Shown one piece after another: positions 18,808-29,015 of a DNA stretch of 64,000 nt. Within the stretch, counting starts at the first letter, position 1. Each line of letters begins with the position of its first letter. Made by a program: the position numbers and the translations under genes. The stretch is from Marinobacter sp. S0848L (GTDB lineage: Bacteria > Pseudomonadota > Gammaproteobacteria > Pseudomonadales > Oleiphilaceae). The DNA lies in contig NZ_JALKAQ010000005.1 in NCBI RefSeq assembly GCF_023016065.1, forward strand, positions 212,740 to 276,739. Reading direction: 5' to 3'. The notes under the pieces were generated by a model. It was given only the letters and a program-made list of their open reading frames with translations, was not told the origin of the DNA and did no database searches.

Positions 18808-19389
18808 ATGACAGAGTATTTGCTTATTTTGGTCAGTACGATTCTGGTGAACAACTTCGTGCTGGTTCAGTTCCTCGGGCTATGCCCTTTCATGGGGGTT
18901 TCCGGAAAGCTGGAAACCGCCATGGGGATGTCGCTGGCAACTACCTTTGTGCTGACGTTGGCGTCTGTGTGCAGTTATTTAGCTTACACCTACTTGCTGG
19001 AGCCTCTGGATCTGGCGTTTTTGCGCACCATCACTTTCATTCTGGTGATTGCGGTAGTGGTGCAGTTCACCGAAATGGTAGTGCGCAAAACCAGCCCGCT
19101 GCTGTACCGGGTTCTCGGCATTTTCTTGCCGTTGATCACCACCAACTGTGCAGTACTTGGTGTGGCCCTGCTTAACATCAATAAGAACAACAACTTTATC
19201 GAGTCTGTTCTATATGGTTTTGGTGCAGCGGCAGGCTTTTCCATGGTGTTGGTCTTGTTTGCAGCGATGCGTGAACGTATCGCTGTTTCGGATGTCCCCG
19301 TCGCGTTTCGCGGAGCATCCATCGGCCTGATCACCGCTGGCCTCATGGCGCTGGCCTTTCTGGGCTTTACTGGCTTGGTTGCGGTGTAA
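18808..19389 (+). CDS. rsxA: Rsx/Rnf complex subunit A
   Basis: A 193-residue inner-membrane protein with six predicted membrane segments, a core subunit of the Rnf/Rsx complex that moves electrons between ferredoxin and NADH across the membrane and in enterobacteria keeps SoxR reduced. The family start [20 protein letters not shown] and the [10 protein letters not shown] motif are present; the conserved Cys there helps bind a membrane [2Fe-2S] cluster between RsxA and RsxE. First of six contiguous rsx genes. Confidence 0.97.
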   Translation: MTEYLLILVSTILVNNFVLVQFLGLCPFMGVSGKLETAMGMSLATTFVLTLASVCSYLAYTYLLEPLDLAFLRTITFILVIAVVVQFTEMVVRKTSPLLYRVLGIFLPLITTNCAVLGVALLNINKNNNFIESVLYGFGAAAGFSMVLVLFAAMRERIAVSDVPVAFRGASIGLITAGLMALAFLGFTGLVAV

Positions 19390-19401
19390 GGAGCACGCAT
19401 T

Positions 19402-19974
19402 ATGTGGATTAGCTTCCTGATTGCCGTTGCCGTGCTACTGGTACTGGCATTGGTGTTTGGTGGCCTGCTTGGCTTTGCATCTGAGCGTTTTAAAGTTGAA
19501 GGCAACCCGTTGGTCGATCAAATCGATTCACTGCTGCCCCAAACGCAATGCGGCCAATGCGGCTACCCGGGCTGCCGCCCCTATGCCGATGCCATTGCCG
19601 ACGGCGATGCCATCAACAAGTGCCCCCCGGGCGGAGAAAGCACTATCAAGGCTCTGGCCGACTTGCTGGATGTAGAGCCTCAGCCTCTGGATGCCGAACA
19701 CGGAGCCGAGCAAGCCGTTCGGGTCGCCGTTATCCGGGAAGACGAATGCATCGGTTGCACCAAATGCATTCAGGCATGCCCGGTAGATGCCATTCTCGGT
19801 GCAGCCAAACATATGCACACGGTGATCGAAAGCGAATGTACCGGTTGCGACCTGTGCGTAGATCCCTGCCCGGTTGATTGCATTGACATGATCACCGTTG
19901 AACCGGACATCCGCACCTGGACGCCGCCAGCACCCAGTATCATCGCCACTGACCGCCAGGGAGCCACTGTCTGA
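19402..19974 (+). CDS. rsxB: Rsx/Rnf complex subunit B (ferredoxin)
   Basis: A 190-residue electron-entry subunit. A hydrophobic N-terminal anchor (about 3-25) is followed by a Fe-S domain with [13 protein letters not shown] and a later Cys (CPPGG), then two ferredoxin-type 4Fe-4S motifs [12 protein letters not shown] and [12 protein letters not shown]. The start has GGAG about 8 bases upstream. Its last base is the first base of the rsxC start codon, so translation is coupled. Confidence 0.97.
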   Translation: MWISFLIAVAVLLVLALVFGGLLGFASERFKVEGNPLVDQIDSLLPQTQCGQCGYPGCRPYADAIADGDAINKCPPGGESTIKALADLLDVEPQPLDAEHGAEQAVRVAVIREDECIGCTKCIQACPVDAILGAAKHMHTVIESECTGCDLCVDPCPVDCIDMITVEPDIRTWTPPAPSIIATDRQGATV

Positions 19975-21791
19975 TGAGCCAGTTGTGGGATTTTTCAGGC
20001 GGCATTCATCCGCCCGAAAACAAGATTCAATCGACCCGACGCCCGATTCGGACCGCGGGCATTCCTGAACGCCTGATCATTCCTTTGCAGCAGCACATTG
20101 GCGTGCAGGCCGAGGCGATAGTCAACGTGGGCGACCGGGTTCTTAAGGGCCAGAAAATTGCCGATGTGACTGCAGGTATGGGCGTACCCGTTCATGCACC
20201 GACATCCGGCACTATCCAAGCCATTGAGCTCCAACCTGTTCCTCACCCGTCGGGCATGTCGGATCTGTGCGTGATTCTGCAGCCGGATGGCAAAGAGGAA
20301 TGGGTGGATCTGCATCCCGTCGAAAACTACCAGAAACACGATCGCGAAGAAGTGCTGCAACTGATTCGGGACGCAGGTATATCTGGCATGGGTGGCGCGG
20401 GCTTCCCGACCACTATTAAATTAAGACCGCCCCGTGACCGCAAAGTCGAGACACTGATTCTCAATGGTGCAGAGTGCGAGCCCTACATCACGGCAGATGA
20501 CATGACCATGCGCGAATACGCCGCTGAGGTGGTGTCGGGCATGCAAGTCATGGCCTGGATTTTACGCCCGTCCCGCTGTGTCATTGGCATCGAAGACAAC
20601 AAGCCCGAAGCGATTGCTGCCCTGCGCGAAGCGATACAAGGCACTCAAATTGAAGTCACGGTTGTTCCGACCAAGTATCCTTCGGGCGGTGAGAAACAGC
20701 TGGTCCATATCCTGACCGGTCTGGAGGTGCCCAGCGGAGGTATTCCTGCGGACATTGGCGTAATGTGCCAAAACGTGGGCACGGCCGTCGCGGTTTCCCG
20801 CGCAATCCATGAAGGCAAGCCGCTGATCTCCCGAATCGTAACCATCACCGGTGACGCGGTTCAGGAAGCCGGCAATTTCGAGGCAATGCTTGGCACGCCG
20901 GTTAGCGCGCTGCTATCCGAAGCCGGGCTACAACCGAATCGGCTAAACCGGATGGTGCAAGGCGGCCCGATGATGGGTTACACACTCAGCACCGACGCGG
21001 TTCCAATCGTGAAAACCTCCAACTGCGTGATCGCCGCAACAGCCCAGGAGCTGCAGACGCCCCCGCCTGAGCAGCCCTGCATTCGTTGCGGCCAATGCGC
21101 GGAGGTATGCCCGATGGAGCTGCTGCCCCAACAACTTTTCTGGTACTCAAAAGCAGAAGAGTTCGAGAAAGCGGAGCACCTGAACCTGTTCGATTGCATC
21201 GAATGCGGGGCCTGCTCATACGTTTGCCCGAGTTCGATCCCCTTGGTGCAATACTACCGTTTTGCCAAAGGCGAAATTCGTACCCAACGCGAAGAACAGC
21301 TCAAGTCCGACAGAGCAAGGGAGCGGTTCGAAGCGCGTCAGGCCCGCCTTGAGCGGGAACAGCAAGAAAAAGAACAGCGCCGCAAAGAACGGGCAAAGGC
21401 GGCTGCTGAAGCGCAGGCGAAAAAGAAGGCCGAAGCTGAACAGGCCGCCGCTGAGGGCGAGGCCGTTGACGACCGCGCAGCCAAAGCAGCCCTGGTGCAA
21501 CAGGCATTGGAGCGCAAAAAGGCCAAAACAGCACAAACAAAAGCGGAAGCCCCCGCCGCTCAGGAAAAACCCGACATCGAAGCTTTGGAGAAACAGGTCA
21601 CCCAAGCCGAAGCCAAACTGAATACGATGCAAGGGATGCTGGACGAAGCAAAAGCCCAGCAAGCCGATAACGTAGAGAAGCTGGAGCGCGCAGTTGCCAA
21701 AAACCATGACCGCGTCAAGCGGGCAAAAGACGCACTCGCTGAAGCTCGAAAAAAAATCCCGGCTGAACCCGAAACTCCGTCGTCCGAGTAA
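19974..21791 (+). CDS. rsxC: Rsx/Rnf complex subunit C
   Basis: A 605-residue peripheral subunit that binds NADH and FMN. An N-terminal barrel-like domain leads into GGAGFPTTIKLRPP (NADH/FMN region), a SLBB-like part, and two 4Fe-4S motifs CIRCGQCAEVCPMELLP and CIECGACSYVCPS. The last 170 residues are Lys/Ala/Glu/Gln-rich and strongly coiled-coil forming, a variable tail common in gammaproteobacterial RsxC. One-base overlap with rsxB. Confidence 0.96.
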   Translation: MSQLWDFSGGIHPPENKIQSTRRPIRTAGIPERLIIPLQQHIGVQAEAIVNVGDRVLKGQKIADVTAGMGVPVHAPTSGTIQAIELQPVPHPSGMSDLCVILQPDGKEEWVDLHPVENYQKHDREEVLQLIRDAGISGMGGAGFPTTIKLRPPRDRKVETLILNGAECEPYITADDMTMREYAAEVVSGMQVMAWILRPSRCVIGIEDNKPEAIAALREAIQGTQIEVTVVPTKYPSGGEKQLVHILTGLEVPSGGIPADIGVMCQNVGTAVAVSRAIHEGKPLISRIVTITGDAVQEAGNFEAMLGTPVSALLSEAGLQPNRLNRMVQGGPMMGYTLSTDAVPIVKTSNCVIAATAQELQTPPPEQPCIRCGQCAEVCPMELLPQQLFWYSKAEEFEKAEHLNLFDCIECGACSYVCPSSIPLVQYYRFAKGEIRTQREEQLKSDRARERFEARQARLEREQQEKEQRRKERAKAAAEAQAKKKAEAEQAAAEGEAVDDRAAKAALVQQALERKKAKTAQTKAEAPAAQEKPDIEALEKQVTQAEAKLNTMQGMLDEAKAQQADNVEKLERAVAKNHDRVKRAKDALAEARKKIPAEPETPSSE

Positions 21792-21812
21792 CTTATTTCA
21801 GGCTGATCGTTC

Positions 21813-22871
21813 ATGGCATTAATTCAACAGTCTTCACCCCACGCCCATAAGGCTCGCCCAACGTCCCGCGTGATGCTTTGGGTCATTTTGGCAGCGCTTC
21901 CGGGCTTGCTCGCCCAAACGTTGTTCTTTGGCTGGGGTAACCTGATTAACGTTATTTGGTGTGTGGCACTGGCCATGACCACCGAAGCAGCCATTCTAAA
22001 GCTACGCAACAAGCCCGTTAGTTTTTTCCTGCGTGACAATACCGCGGCGGTAACCGGCTTGTTACTGGGTTTGTCCCTGCCTCAGTTCGCGCCTTGGTGG
22101 ATGTCGGGCATTGCCGTCATTACCGCTATCGTCGTGGCAAAGCAGTTGTACGGCGGGCTTGGTTCAAACCCGTTCAACCCAGCCATGGTGGGTTATGCGT
22201 TGGTGCTGGTGTCGTTTCCCGTGGCCATGACAACAAACTGGGCTGAACCAGCCACCTTGTGGGCTGGCGCGCCGGGCTTTCGCGACACCCTTTCTACAAT
22301 TTTTTCCGCCAGCCAAACCGCTATTGATGGCTGGACCATGGCGACACCTCTGGATGAGTACAAACACAAAATTGCCACACACACCGGTGCGGAAGTACTG
22401 CAGCACCCTACCTTTGGCGATCAGGTCGCCCGGGGCTGGGAATGGGTTAACCTCGCCTTTCTACTCGGCGGATTGGTCCTTATTGGCTTGAAAATCATTA
22501 CCTGGCACATTCCGGTCGCCTTCCTTGCCGGCATTGGCGTTATGAGTCTTGCGTTTGGCAGCAACGCCGATCAATACGCCCCCTTGCAGCTCCATCTTTT
22601 AGCCGGCGGTACTATGCTAGGGGCTTTTTTCATTGCCACGGACCCGGTTTCTGCCGCCACCAGCCATCAAGGTAAGCTAATCTACGGTGCCAGCATCGGG
22701 ATTCTGATCTATCTGATTCGAACCTGGGGCAACTACCCGGATGCGGTCGCCTTCAGCGTACTTTTAATGAACTTTGCCGTGCCGTTTATCGACCATTACA
22801 CACCACCGCGCACCTATGGCCACCACAAGGCGCGCAGGGGGCTACCCAGTAAGAACGGAGCCAAGTCATGA
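21813..22871 (+). CDS. rsxD: Rsx/Rnf complex subunit D
   Basis: A 352-residue integral membrane subunit related to NqrB. About nine membrane segments are visible. A covalent FMN site is expected at the Thr of the [11 protein letters not shown] motif (Thr178), attached by the ApbE flavin transferase, which is not in this window. [16 protein letters not shown] and [18 protein letters not shown] are family motifs. Its end overlaps rsxG by four bases. Confidence 0.96.
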   Translation: MALIQQSSPHAHKARPTSRVMLWVILAALPGLLAQTLFFGWGNLINVIWCVALAMTTEAAILKLRNKPVSFFLRDNTAAVTGLLLGLSLPQFAPWWMSGIAVITAIVVAKQLYGGLGSNPFNPAMVGYALVLVSFPVAMTTNWAEPATLWAGAPGFRDTLSTIFSASQTAIDGWTMATPLDEYKHKIATHTGAEVLQHPTFGDQVARGWEWVNLAFLLGGLVLIGLKIITWHIPVAFLAGIGVMSLAFGSNADQYAPLQLHLLAGGTMLGAFFIATDPVSAATSHQGKLIYGASIGILIYLIRTWGNYPDAVAFSVLLMNFAVPFIDHYTPPRTYGHHKARRGLPSKNGAKS

Positions 22872-23569
22872 GCGCGATGATGACCTCCATTCGCCGAGGC
22901 GCTATTGGATTAGGCCTGTTTGCCGTCATTACGGGCGGCACCATCGCGCTGACTCAAGGCATTACCAAAGACCGGATTATCGAGCAGGCGGAACGCGCGG
23001 AAGCCAAAGCGCTGTTCGAAATCATCCCCGAAGACCAGCACGATAATGATTTGCTGAAAGATGTCGTAGCGCTGCCATCCAGTGCCCAGCTACCCAATCA
23101 AGACCCAGTATTTGTATGGGTCGCACGGCGCGACGGTCAGCCGGTCGGGATCATCATGCCCACGACAGCCCCGGATGGTTATTCAGGAGCAATCAGGCTG
23201 CTGGTAGGCATCGATATGAACGGCGAAGTATTAGGCGTTCGAGTCACCAATCATCGGGAAACACCGGGGCTTGGAGACCGAATAGAAACCCGGAAATCGG
23301 ACTGGGTTTATAACTTCGAAGGTCGCTCCCTCAAGAATCCGCGCCCGAAACTCTGGAACGTCAAAAAGAATGGCGGCGTCTTCGACCAGTTCACCGGTGC
23401 CACCATCACCCCGAGAGCGATCGTCAAAGCCGTTCAGAAATCGCTGATTTACTTCCAGAAGCACCGGCAAGAGATTCGGGAACGTTTGAACGAAGCACCA
23501 CCTGGCATCCCCAAAACGCAGCGCCCCGAAGTGATTGCGGGGGAATTCAACTCTGCGGAGCATTCGTGA
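22868..23569 (+). CDS. rsxG: Rsx/Rnf complex subunit G
   Basis: A 233-residue subunit with one N-terminal membrane segment and a periplasmic FMN-binding domain. The flavinylation motif TGATIT in [17 protein letters not shown] marks the covalent FMN Thr; [14 protein letters not shown] is another family mark. Four-base overlaps on both sides (rsxD and rsxE) show a tight operon. The C-terminal 30 residues are Pro-rich and poorly conserved in type. Confidence 0.96.
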   Translation: MSAMMTSIRRGAIGLGLFAVITGGTIALTQGITKDRIIEQAERAEAKALFEIIPEDQHDNDLLKDVVALPSSAQLPNQDPVFVWVARRDGQPVGIIMPTTAPDGYSGAIRLLVGIDMNGEVLGVRVTNHRETPGLGDRIETRKSDWVYNFEGRSLKNPRPKLWNVKKNGGVFDQFTGATITPRAIVKAVQKSLIYFQKHRQEIRERLNEAPPGIPKTQRPEVIAGEFNSAEHS

Positions 23570-24288
23570 ATATGGCCACCAAAACTTCCTCCGAGATCAT
23601 TAAAGACGGCCTCTGGACCAACAACCCAGCCTTGGTTCAGGTACTCGGCCTCTGCCCTCTGCTGGCCGTCACCAGCACTGTCGTCAATGCCATCGGCTTG
23701 GGTCTTGCAACCTTGCTAGTGCTGATCGGCTCTAACCTGTCGGTGTCTCTGATTCGTAATTTTGTTGGCGAGTCTGTGCGCCTGCCGGCCTTCGTAATGA
23801 TCATCGCTTCGTTCGTAACCTGCGCCGAATTGCTGATGCAGGCGTTCACGTACGAGCTCTATCAGATTCTCGGAATATTCATTCCATTAATCGTCACCAA
23901 CTGCGCCATCCTTGGACGGGCAGATGCCTTTGCTTCCAAGAACGCCCCTCTGCCCTCGCTGCTAGATGGCGCGATGATGGGGCTAGGCTTCTTGCTGGTA
24001 TTGATTGTTCTTGGTGGAATGCGGGAATTAGTCGGCCAAGGCACGCTGTTTGCAGACATGCACCTTCTGCTTGGCCCCGCCGCGGCAAACTGGACCATAC
24101 GCCCCTTCGAGCAATACCCTGACATGCTGTTTATGGTACTGCCGCCGGGGGCCTTCGTTGGCCTAGGGCTTCTGATTGCGCTCAAAAACGTGATTGATCA
24201 GCGCTTACAAGAAAAGCGACTCGCCGCTGCACCTGAGCAAGCCGAAGCTGGCAGCAAGCGGGTTCGCGTAACCGGAAGTATTTCTTAA
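23566..24288 (+). CDS. rsxE: Rsx/Rnf complex subunit E
   Basis: A 240-residue six-segment membrane subunit, homologous to RsxA and inserted in the opposite topology. Family motifs: [21 protein letters not shown] with the cluster Cys, and [21 protein letters not shown]. Last subunit gene; nth follows 31 bases later. An ATG two codons in (23572) is an alternative start. Confidence 0.96.
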   Translation: MNMATKTSSEIIKDGLWTNNPALVQVLGLCPLLAVTSTVVNAIGLGLATLLVLIGSNLSVSLIRNFVGESVRLPAFVMIIASFVTCAELLMQAFTYELYQILGIFIPLIVTNCAILGRADAFASKNAPLPSLLDGAMMGLGFLLVLIVLGGMRELVGQGTLFADMHLLLGPAAANWTIRPFEQYPDMLFMVLPPGAFVGLGLLIALKNVIDQRLQEKRLAAAPEQAEAGSKRVRVTGSIS

Positions 24289-24319
24289 TGCTTGTGCAAG
24301 GCTGGACGTCAGGAAGATC

Positions 24320-24958
24320 ATGAACAAAGAAAAACGCATCGAAATTTTCTCCCGACTCAGGGACGAAAACCCAAACCCGACAACGGAGCTGAACTACAGC
24401 ACCCCTTTTGAATTGTTGATTGCGGTTATTCTCTCGGCACAGGCCACCGACGTTGGCGTGAACAAAGCCACTGACAAACTCTACCCGGTCGCTAATACGC
24501 CAGAGGCTATTTACGCACTTGGTGTTGACGGGTTGAAGGAGTACATTAAAACCATCGGCCTGTTTAACAGCAAAGCCGAAAATGTAATCAAAACCTGCAA
24601 GATTCTTATCGACAAACACAACAGCGAAGTTCCGGACAACCGGGAAGACCTTGAAGCCCTACCTGGTGTTGGCCGGAAAACCGCCAATGTGGTACTGAAT
24701 ACGGCATTTCGGCAGCCCGCTATGGCCGTTGACACCCACATTTTCCGGGTATCAAATCGGACCGGCATCGCGCCCGGCAAAACGGTACTGGAAGTCGAGA
24801 AACGACTAATGCGGCTGGTTCCGAAAGAGTTTTTGATGGATGCGCATCACTGGCTCATTCTGCATGGCCGCTACACCTGCGTCGCACGAAAGCCAAAATG
24901 TGGCGCCTGTCTGATTGAAGACCTCTGCGAATTTAAACAAAAGCGAGATTACCAATAA
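24320..24958 (+). CDS. nth: Endonuclease III
   Basis: A bifunctional DNA glycosylase/AP lyase for oxidised pyrimidines in base excision repair. The 212-residue protein has the helix-hairpin-helix LPGVGRKTANVV with catalytic Lys120, catalytic Asp138 (AVDTHIFRVSNRTG), and the four cysteines of the 4Fe-4S loop at 187, 194, 197 and 203. AGGA precedes the ATG. It follows rsxE as in many gammaproteobacteria and is closed by the bidirectional hairpin at 24973-25028. Confidence 0.98.
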   Translation: MNKEKRIEIFSRLRDENPNPTTELNYSTPFELLIAVILSAQATDVGVNKATDKLYPVANTPEAIYALGVDGLKEYIKTIGLFNSKAENVIKTCKILIDKHNSEVPDNREDLEALPGVGRKTANVVLNTAFRQPAMAVDTHIFRVSNRTGIAPGKTVLEVEKRLMRLVPKEFLMDAHHWLILHGRYTCVARKPKCGACLIEDLCEFKQKRDYQ

Positions 24959-24972
24959 GCGGTGTAGCACCT

Positions 24973-25028
24973 TATCTCAGGCACAAAAAAAAACCGGCAT
25001 TGGCCGGTTTTTTTTTGTGCCTGAGATA
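24973..25028. terminator. Perfect 26-bp bidirectional intrinsic terminator
   Basis: Arms 24973-24998 and 25003-25028 are exact reverse complements with a 4-nt loop. The inner stem CCGGC/GCCGG is bordered by nine A on one side and nine T on the other, so it can end rightward nth transcripts and leftward transcripts of the chalcone-isomerase-like gene, whose stop is 13 bases away. Confidence 0.93.
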
Positions 25029-25040
25029 CCAATGATTTAC

Positions 25041-25616
25041 TTAGCTTTTGCCAAGCATTTTGGCTTTCAGGTCTTTTTGGGCGGGTTCATCTGACAACCA
25101 GATCCCGAATAACGCCTTCTTGAACTCAAAGTCACCCACGGTGTCTTTCTGTTCGCCGTTCTTGAACACCTGCACACCGCTATCCGGAACGTATACCAAT
25201 TCAAAAACATCGCCCTCTTTGATCTCGTCCTTGAACACAGACAAGAACTGGTCCACATCGGACTGAATAGAAGACAGATCACCATCGGTTGCTGCCTTGA
25301 AGCCATCCATCGTAGCTTCGGTCATGCGGTCACTCGTGATCATGCCGGAGGTAATGTGCAGAGCAATGGCCTGGGGCTCGTCCGCGTTAATAACCGCGCT
25401 GCCATCGCTGGCCTTGTCCTGCACGTAAAGACCACCGACATAGAGGTCCATAAACCATTTCGATCGAGTACCTGCACCATTCAACTGAAGCTCCTGGCCC
25501 GCTGCGGTGTAGGTATCCGGAATATCAACGCCAGCCACCTCCAGAGCGTGCGCCGGCGTTACCAATGCTCCGGCCAGCAGCAAAGATGCAAATCCTGTTG
25601 TAAGAGTCTTCTTCAT
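25041..25616 (-). CDS. Exported chalcone isomerase-like protein
   Basis: A 191-residue protein with a clear signal peptide (MKKTLTTGFASLLLAGALV, cleavage after AHA), so periplasmic. The mature part fits the bacterial chalcone-isomerase-like fold: VAGVDIPDTYTAAGQELQLNGAGTR in pieces, FMDLYVGGLYV, and a C-terminal KKALFGIWLSDEPA. Bacterial members mostly lack the plant catalytic activity; a lipid or fatty-acid-binding role has been suggested for the fold, so no reaction is assigned. ATG at 25616 has AAGGAAAGG upstream. It has its own candidate promoter and lies downstream of rpoS. Confidence 0.85.
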   Translation of the reverse strand: MKKTLTTGFASLLLAGALVTPAHALEVAGVDIPDTYTAAGQELQLNGAGTRSKWFMDLYVGGLYVQDKASDGSAVINADEPQAIALHITSGMITSDRMTEATMDGFKAATDGDLSSIQSDVDQFLSVFKDEIKEGDVFELVYVPDSGVQVFKNGEQKDTVGDFEFKKALFGIWLSDEPAQKDLKAKMLGKS

Positions 25617-25691
25617 CGTCCTTTCCTTCAATCATTATTGTCGAACGTGTTTTTATTTCGAGGCCCACACCCGGCCTACAACCGAGTCCAC

Positions 25692-25700
25692 ATTCTAGCA
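25692..25700 (-). promoter_or_regulatory. Candidate extended -10 promoter for the chalcone-isomerase-like gene
   Basis: On the leftward strand TGC is followed directly by TAGAAT, an extended -10 form, about 75 bases before the ATG and after the rpoS terminator. No good -35 is seen, as is usual for extended -10 or RpoS-type promoters. Confidence 0.4.
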
Positions 25701-25755
25701 ATGAAGCTGAACCCATCATCGGCACCTGGTTCTCATTTGCTGGTGCCCATAACTG

Positions 25756-25786
25756 AAAAACCGGCCACGTTTCCATGGCCGGCTTT
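25756..25786 (-). terminator. rpoS intrinsic terminator
   Basis: Leftward, CCGGCCA pairs with TGGCCGG (25776-25782 with 25761-25767, 8-nt loop) and is followed by five T. It lies 29 bases after the rpoS stop. Confidence 0.85.
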
Positions 25787-25810
25787 CTATTGCCTTAGAT
25801 CGAGCGCAAC

Positions 25811-26806
25811 CTATTCGAACAACAGGTTACTAGAAAGTCCCTCTTTTTCAAGAATTTCTCTTAAACGACGTAGGGCCTCAACTTGAATCTGACGGACACG
25901 TTCTCGTGTCAGGCCAATCTCCTGCCCCACTTCCTCCAAAGTGCTGATCGGATAACCACGCAATCCGAAACGGCGAGATAACACTTCCTGCTGTTTGTCG
26001 CTAAGCTGGTCGATCCAGTTTTCGAGACAAGAGCTCATGTTGTTGTCTTGCAACACATCGGCCGGGTCCGTCGCACCTTCGTCTGCCACGGTATCCAACA
26101 GCGACTTGTCACTTCCGGCGCCAAGAGGCGTGTCCATGGAAGCCACTCGCTCATTAAGCCCAAGCAGGCGCTTAACGTCTTTGACAGGCTTGTCCACAAG
26201 CTGCGCGATGTCTTCAGCCGTTGGTTCGTGGTCCAGCTTTTGCGTGAGCTCGCGCGCTGCACGCAAATACAGGTTCAATTCTTTTACCACGTGAATCGGC
26301 AGGCGAATCGTTCGGGTCTGGTTCATGATCGCCCGTTCGATGGTCTGGCGAATCCACCAGGTCGCATAAGTCGAAAAGCGGAACCCACGCTCGGGATCAA
26401 ACTTTTCAACAGCCCGGATAAGCCCCAGATTGCCTTCTTCAATTAAATCCAGAAGTGTCAGCCCGCGATTTACGTAACGTCGGGCAATTTTAACCACCAG
26501 CCGTAAGTTACTCTCAATCATGCGCTTACGACCCGCCTCTTCACCCTTGCGGGCCAAGCGTGCGAAGTACACTTCTTCTTCTGGGGTCAGTAGGGGGGAA
26601 AAACCAATTTCATTAAGGTACAGCTGAGTTGCGTCTAGCTGCTTCTGGGAAGCGAGATACTTCCCGCGGTATGTAAGGTCATCTTCTTTATCGGCTGCCG
26701 GTTTGGTAGCTGGCGCTTTGCCGGGCTTACCTTCGGTCAACATCGACTCATCCAATTCGTCTACTTCTGCTACGCGATCAATGACGTCTTCTTGTTCTAG
26801 TGACAT
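25811..26806 (-). CDS. rpoS: RNA polymerase sigma factor RpoS
   Basis: Stationary-phase and general stress sigma factor, 331 residues. Region 1.2 ([17 protein letters not shown]), region 2 ([35 protein letters not shown] in parts, [17 protein letters not shown]), region 3, and region 4 ([27 protein letters not shown]) are complete. The N-terminal 50 residues are acidic and variable as in RpoS. It lies 170 bases downstream of nlpD, the conserved arrangement in which rpoS is also read from promoters inside nlpD. Confidence 0.98.
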   Translation of the reverse strand: MSLEQEDVIDRVAEVDELDESMLTEGKPGKAPATKPAADKEDDLTYRGKYLASQKQLDATQLYLNEIGFSPLLTPEEEVYFARLARKGEEAGRKRMIESNLRLVVKIARRYVNRGLTLLDLIEEGNLGLIRAVEKFDPERGFRFSTYATWWIRQTIERAIMNQTRTIRLPIHVVKELNLYLRAARELTQKLDHEPTAEDIAQLVDKPVKDVKRLLGLNERVASMDTPLGAGSDKSLLDTVADEGATDPADVLQDNNMSSCLENWIDQLSDKQQEVLSRRFGLRGYPISTLEEVGQEIGLTRERVRQIQVEALRRLREILEKEGLSSNLLFE

Positions 26807-26976
26807 GATGCATCCCGCCTCTCAATAATCCTGTGATCGCCCAATACTTCTTTTTATTATCTCGGGCCCATCGGGTTTACTTCTACTCAGGACATTAACG
26901 TTTCAGCTGGCAAATTCCGTTGCCTTTTTTCTTGTTCTACTTCTTGGCAGCCCCAGCTCCCTCGGGGAACCTTTGC

Positions 26977-27855
26977 TTAGCGTCTTGGCAGATATCGTGA
27001 GGGGTCCACCGGGTTGCCATTTTTCCGAATTTCGAAATGCAACATCGGCTTGTCCGTTCCGCTACTGCCCAGTTCGGCGATTGCCTGCCCTGCTTTTACT
27101 CCCTCTCCTTCTTGCACTAAAATCTTGCGGTTGTGTGCGTAAGCACTCAGATAATGTTCGTTGTGGTTTACGATAATCAGGTTACCGTAACCAAGCAACC
27201 CATCCCCTGCATACACCACACTTCCATCTGCAGCTGCTCTAACAGCATCCCCGGGTTGGCCAACAATATCAATGCCTTTATTGACTTTCCCCGACGTAGA
27301 ATATGAAGCAATTACAGTGCCAGCGTGCGGCCAACGCCACTTGATATTGGCCACGGTCTGACTGTTTTTCGAGCTGGAACTCCGAACCGGGCGGGCTTTT
27401 GATACCGTCTTTGCCGAGTCAACCTTCCTCTCTGAGGTTCTCGATGCAGGACGCTTCGCAACCGACTTTCGACGGCTTTGAGCAGACGAATCGGCCGTGC
27501 GCCTTATCTTCCCCTTCCGATCCAGTCTGAGCACCTGCCCCACTTTTATATTCCAGGGGGGCTTCAGGCCATTGGCATCACCCAGCTCACGATAATCCCG
27601 GCCATAGCGCCAAGCGATGCCGTACAAGGTTTCGCCGCTTTTAACCACATGACTTCCCCAATAAACCGGTGGGTTATAACGATCGTCGTTATAGATGGCA
27701 GCCGTATTACAACCGGAAAGAAAAATCGCTGAAAGGAGAAAGATCAGAATGGGCAACAGGTGGCTTGTTCGCGAACAGCCACCCCCTGAGCGACCGCCTG
27801 GTGGGCAGCGCTTTCTGGGGGTCGCTGTAGAATGGTACCTGCTATTAAAAATCAC
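26977..27855 (-). CDS. nlpD: NlpD-type lipoprotein (LysM plus degenerate LytM)
   Basis: An envelope lipoprotein of 292 residues that in E. coli activates the amidase AmiC at the septum. It has a lipobox LSGC near residue 48, a LysM domain (HVVKSGETLYGIAWRYGRDYREL), a basic Ser/Lys/Arg-rich linker and a C-terminal LytM domain (NKGIDIVGQPGDAVRAA, GYGNLIIVNHNEHYLSAYAHN, LHFEIRKNGNPVDPSRYLP). The HxxxD metal motif is replaced by NKGID, so it is a non-catalytic activator type. The GTG start at 27855 gives a long N-terminus before the signal segment; a later start is possible. Confidence 0.92.
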   Translation of the reverse strand: MIFNSRYHSTATPRKRCPPGGRSGGGCSRTSHLLPILIFLLSAIFLSGCNTAAIYNDDRYNPPVYWGSHVVKSGETLYGIAWRYGRDYRELGDANGLKPPWNIKVGQVLRLDRKGKIRRTADSSAQSRRKSVAKRPASRTSERKVDSAKTVSKARPVRSSSSKNSQTVANIKWRWPHAGTVIASYSTSGKVNKGIDIVGQPGDAVRAAADGSVVYAGDGLLGYGNLIIVNHNEHYLSAYAHNRKILVQEGEGVKAGQAIAELGSSGTDKPMLHFEIRKNGNPVDPSRYLPRR

Positions 27856-28052
27856 AAATAAGCCAACGCCTGATTATAATAAATCCATCTAAGATATTGG
27901 ACGTGCTGCGCGCACATTCTTATGTTTCAGGACTAACCTTCTAATATATTGCACGTTTCGGCAGTGATTCCAAGTTACTGCTGGCTCAGGTTTGTTACCT
28001 TCCGGAACACGTTTTTTGTGCGCCCAGTAACACTCGTCATTCGACATGCTAC

Positions 28053-29015
28053 TCAATTACGGGTACCAGCAGACCGCCGACGCCCTGCCATTTCGAGCCC
28101 GACAACAATCGTCAGCCCCACACAAGCCATTAAGGCTGCCATGCCCACCAGCGGGTCCTGCCCGTAAAGCGTAGCCCAGGTCTCAGGGGCCACCGGCAGC
28201 TGGGTTAACGGCACTTGCTCCCCTGAGCTGCTTGTGCGCCAGCTCAAGGTTTCCTGCCAGGGCCAGACCTTCACCAGAGCTCCGATCATAAACCCGGTTA
28301 ACAAGGCCAGAACGGTGTCGTGAGCGTACTTGAACGCCAAAGTGATGAGGCGGGCTACGGACAACAGGCCAATCAGACAGCCCACCATAAACATGCCCAA
28401 ATCAGTAATCGCAGCCGTTTTTATGGCCGATAGAACCGGCGCGTACATCCCGATAATCAGCAACAGAAAACTGCCAGAGATACCCGGCAAGATCATGGCA
28501 CAAATGGCCAGAGCGCCTGCACCAAGAAAGGCTAACGCAGAAGGGTCAACTTCGCTGGCAGGTAACGTAGTTACCCACCAGGCAAAGGCCACACCGGAGA
28601 GCAACGGTATCAACAGCACCGGCGAATAGCGTTTCACTTGCTGGCCCACGTGCCAGACCGAAGCGACAATCAAACCAAAGAAAAAGCTCCAAATCAGGAT
28701 GGGATGTTCATCCAGAAGCCATGTAATCAATGAGGCCAGGCTGGCGATGCTTGCCAGGATACCCGCCAGTAACGAAACCAGAAAAACCCCATCAATGGCA
28801 CGCCAGAAGCCCAGAAAATCACCACGGACGAGCTGCCGGAAAAATGCGACGGGGGCGGCACTGATCGCTTCCAGCAATCGAAAGTAAATGCCGGTAATGA
28901 AGGCGATGGTGCCGCCGGAGACACCAGGAACGATATCCGCCGCCCCCATCGCCATGCCTCTGAGAAAAATTCCGGCCGGGTGTTGGGTTCGATTATTCGC
29001 ATTCACATCTGACAT
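28053..29015 (-). CDS. DUF368 membrane protein, candidate undecaprenyl-phosphate translocase
   Basis: A 320-residue integral membrane protein with about eight to nine segments. The N-terminal GMAMGAADIVPGVSGGTIAFITGIY and the internal ILPGISGSFLLLIIGMY are the paired, repeated DUF368 signatures. Members of this family (PopT) were reported to return undecaprenyl phosphate across the inner membrane for cell-wall synthesis, which is the likely role here by family. The ATG shares one base with the pcm stop (TGATG); a TTG one codon earlier is less likely. It sits between pcm and nlpD. Confidence 0.87.
   Translation of the reverse strand: MSDVNANNRTQHPAGIFLRGMAMGAADIVPGVSGGTIAFITGIYFRLLEAISAAPVAFFRQLVRGDFLGFWRAIDGVFLVSLLAGILASIASLASLITWLLDEHPILIWSFFFGLIVASVWHVGQQVKRYSPVLLIPLLSGVAFAWWVTTLPASEVDPSALAFLGAGALAICAMILPGISGSFLLLIIGMYAPVLSAIKTAAITDLGMFMVGCLIGLLSVARLITLAFKYAHDTVLALLTGFMIGALVKVWPWQETLSWRTSSSGEQVPLTQLPVAPETWATLYGQDPLVGMAALMACVGLTIVVGLEMAGRRRSAGTRN

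Noticed and set aside
25617..25810. RsmZ-type small RNA downstream of rpoS, as in Pseudomonas
   Set aside because: No series of GGA motifs in loops; the spacer holds the rpoS terminator and a likely promoter only.
27873..27878. TATAAT on the minus strand before nlpD
   Set aside because: No acceptable -35 and almost no leader before the chosen start; too weak to list.
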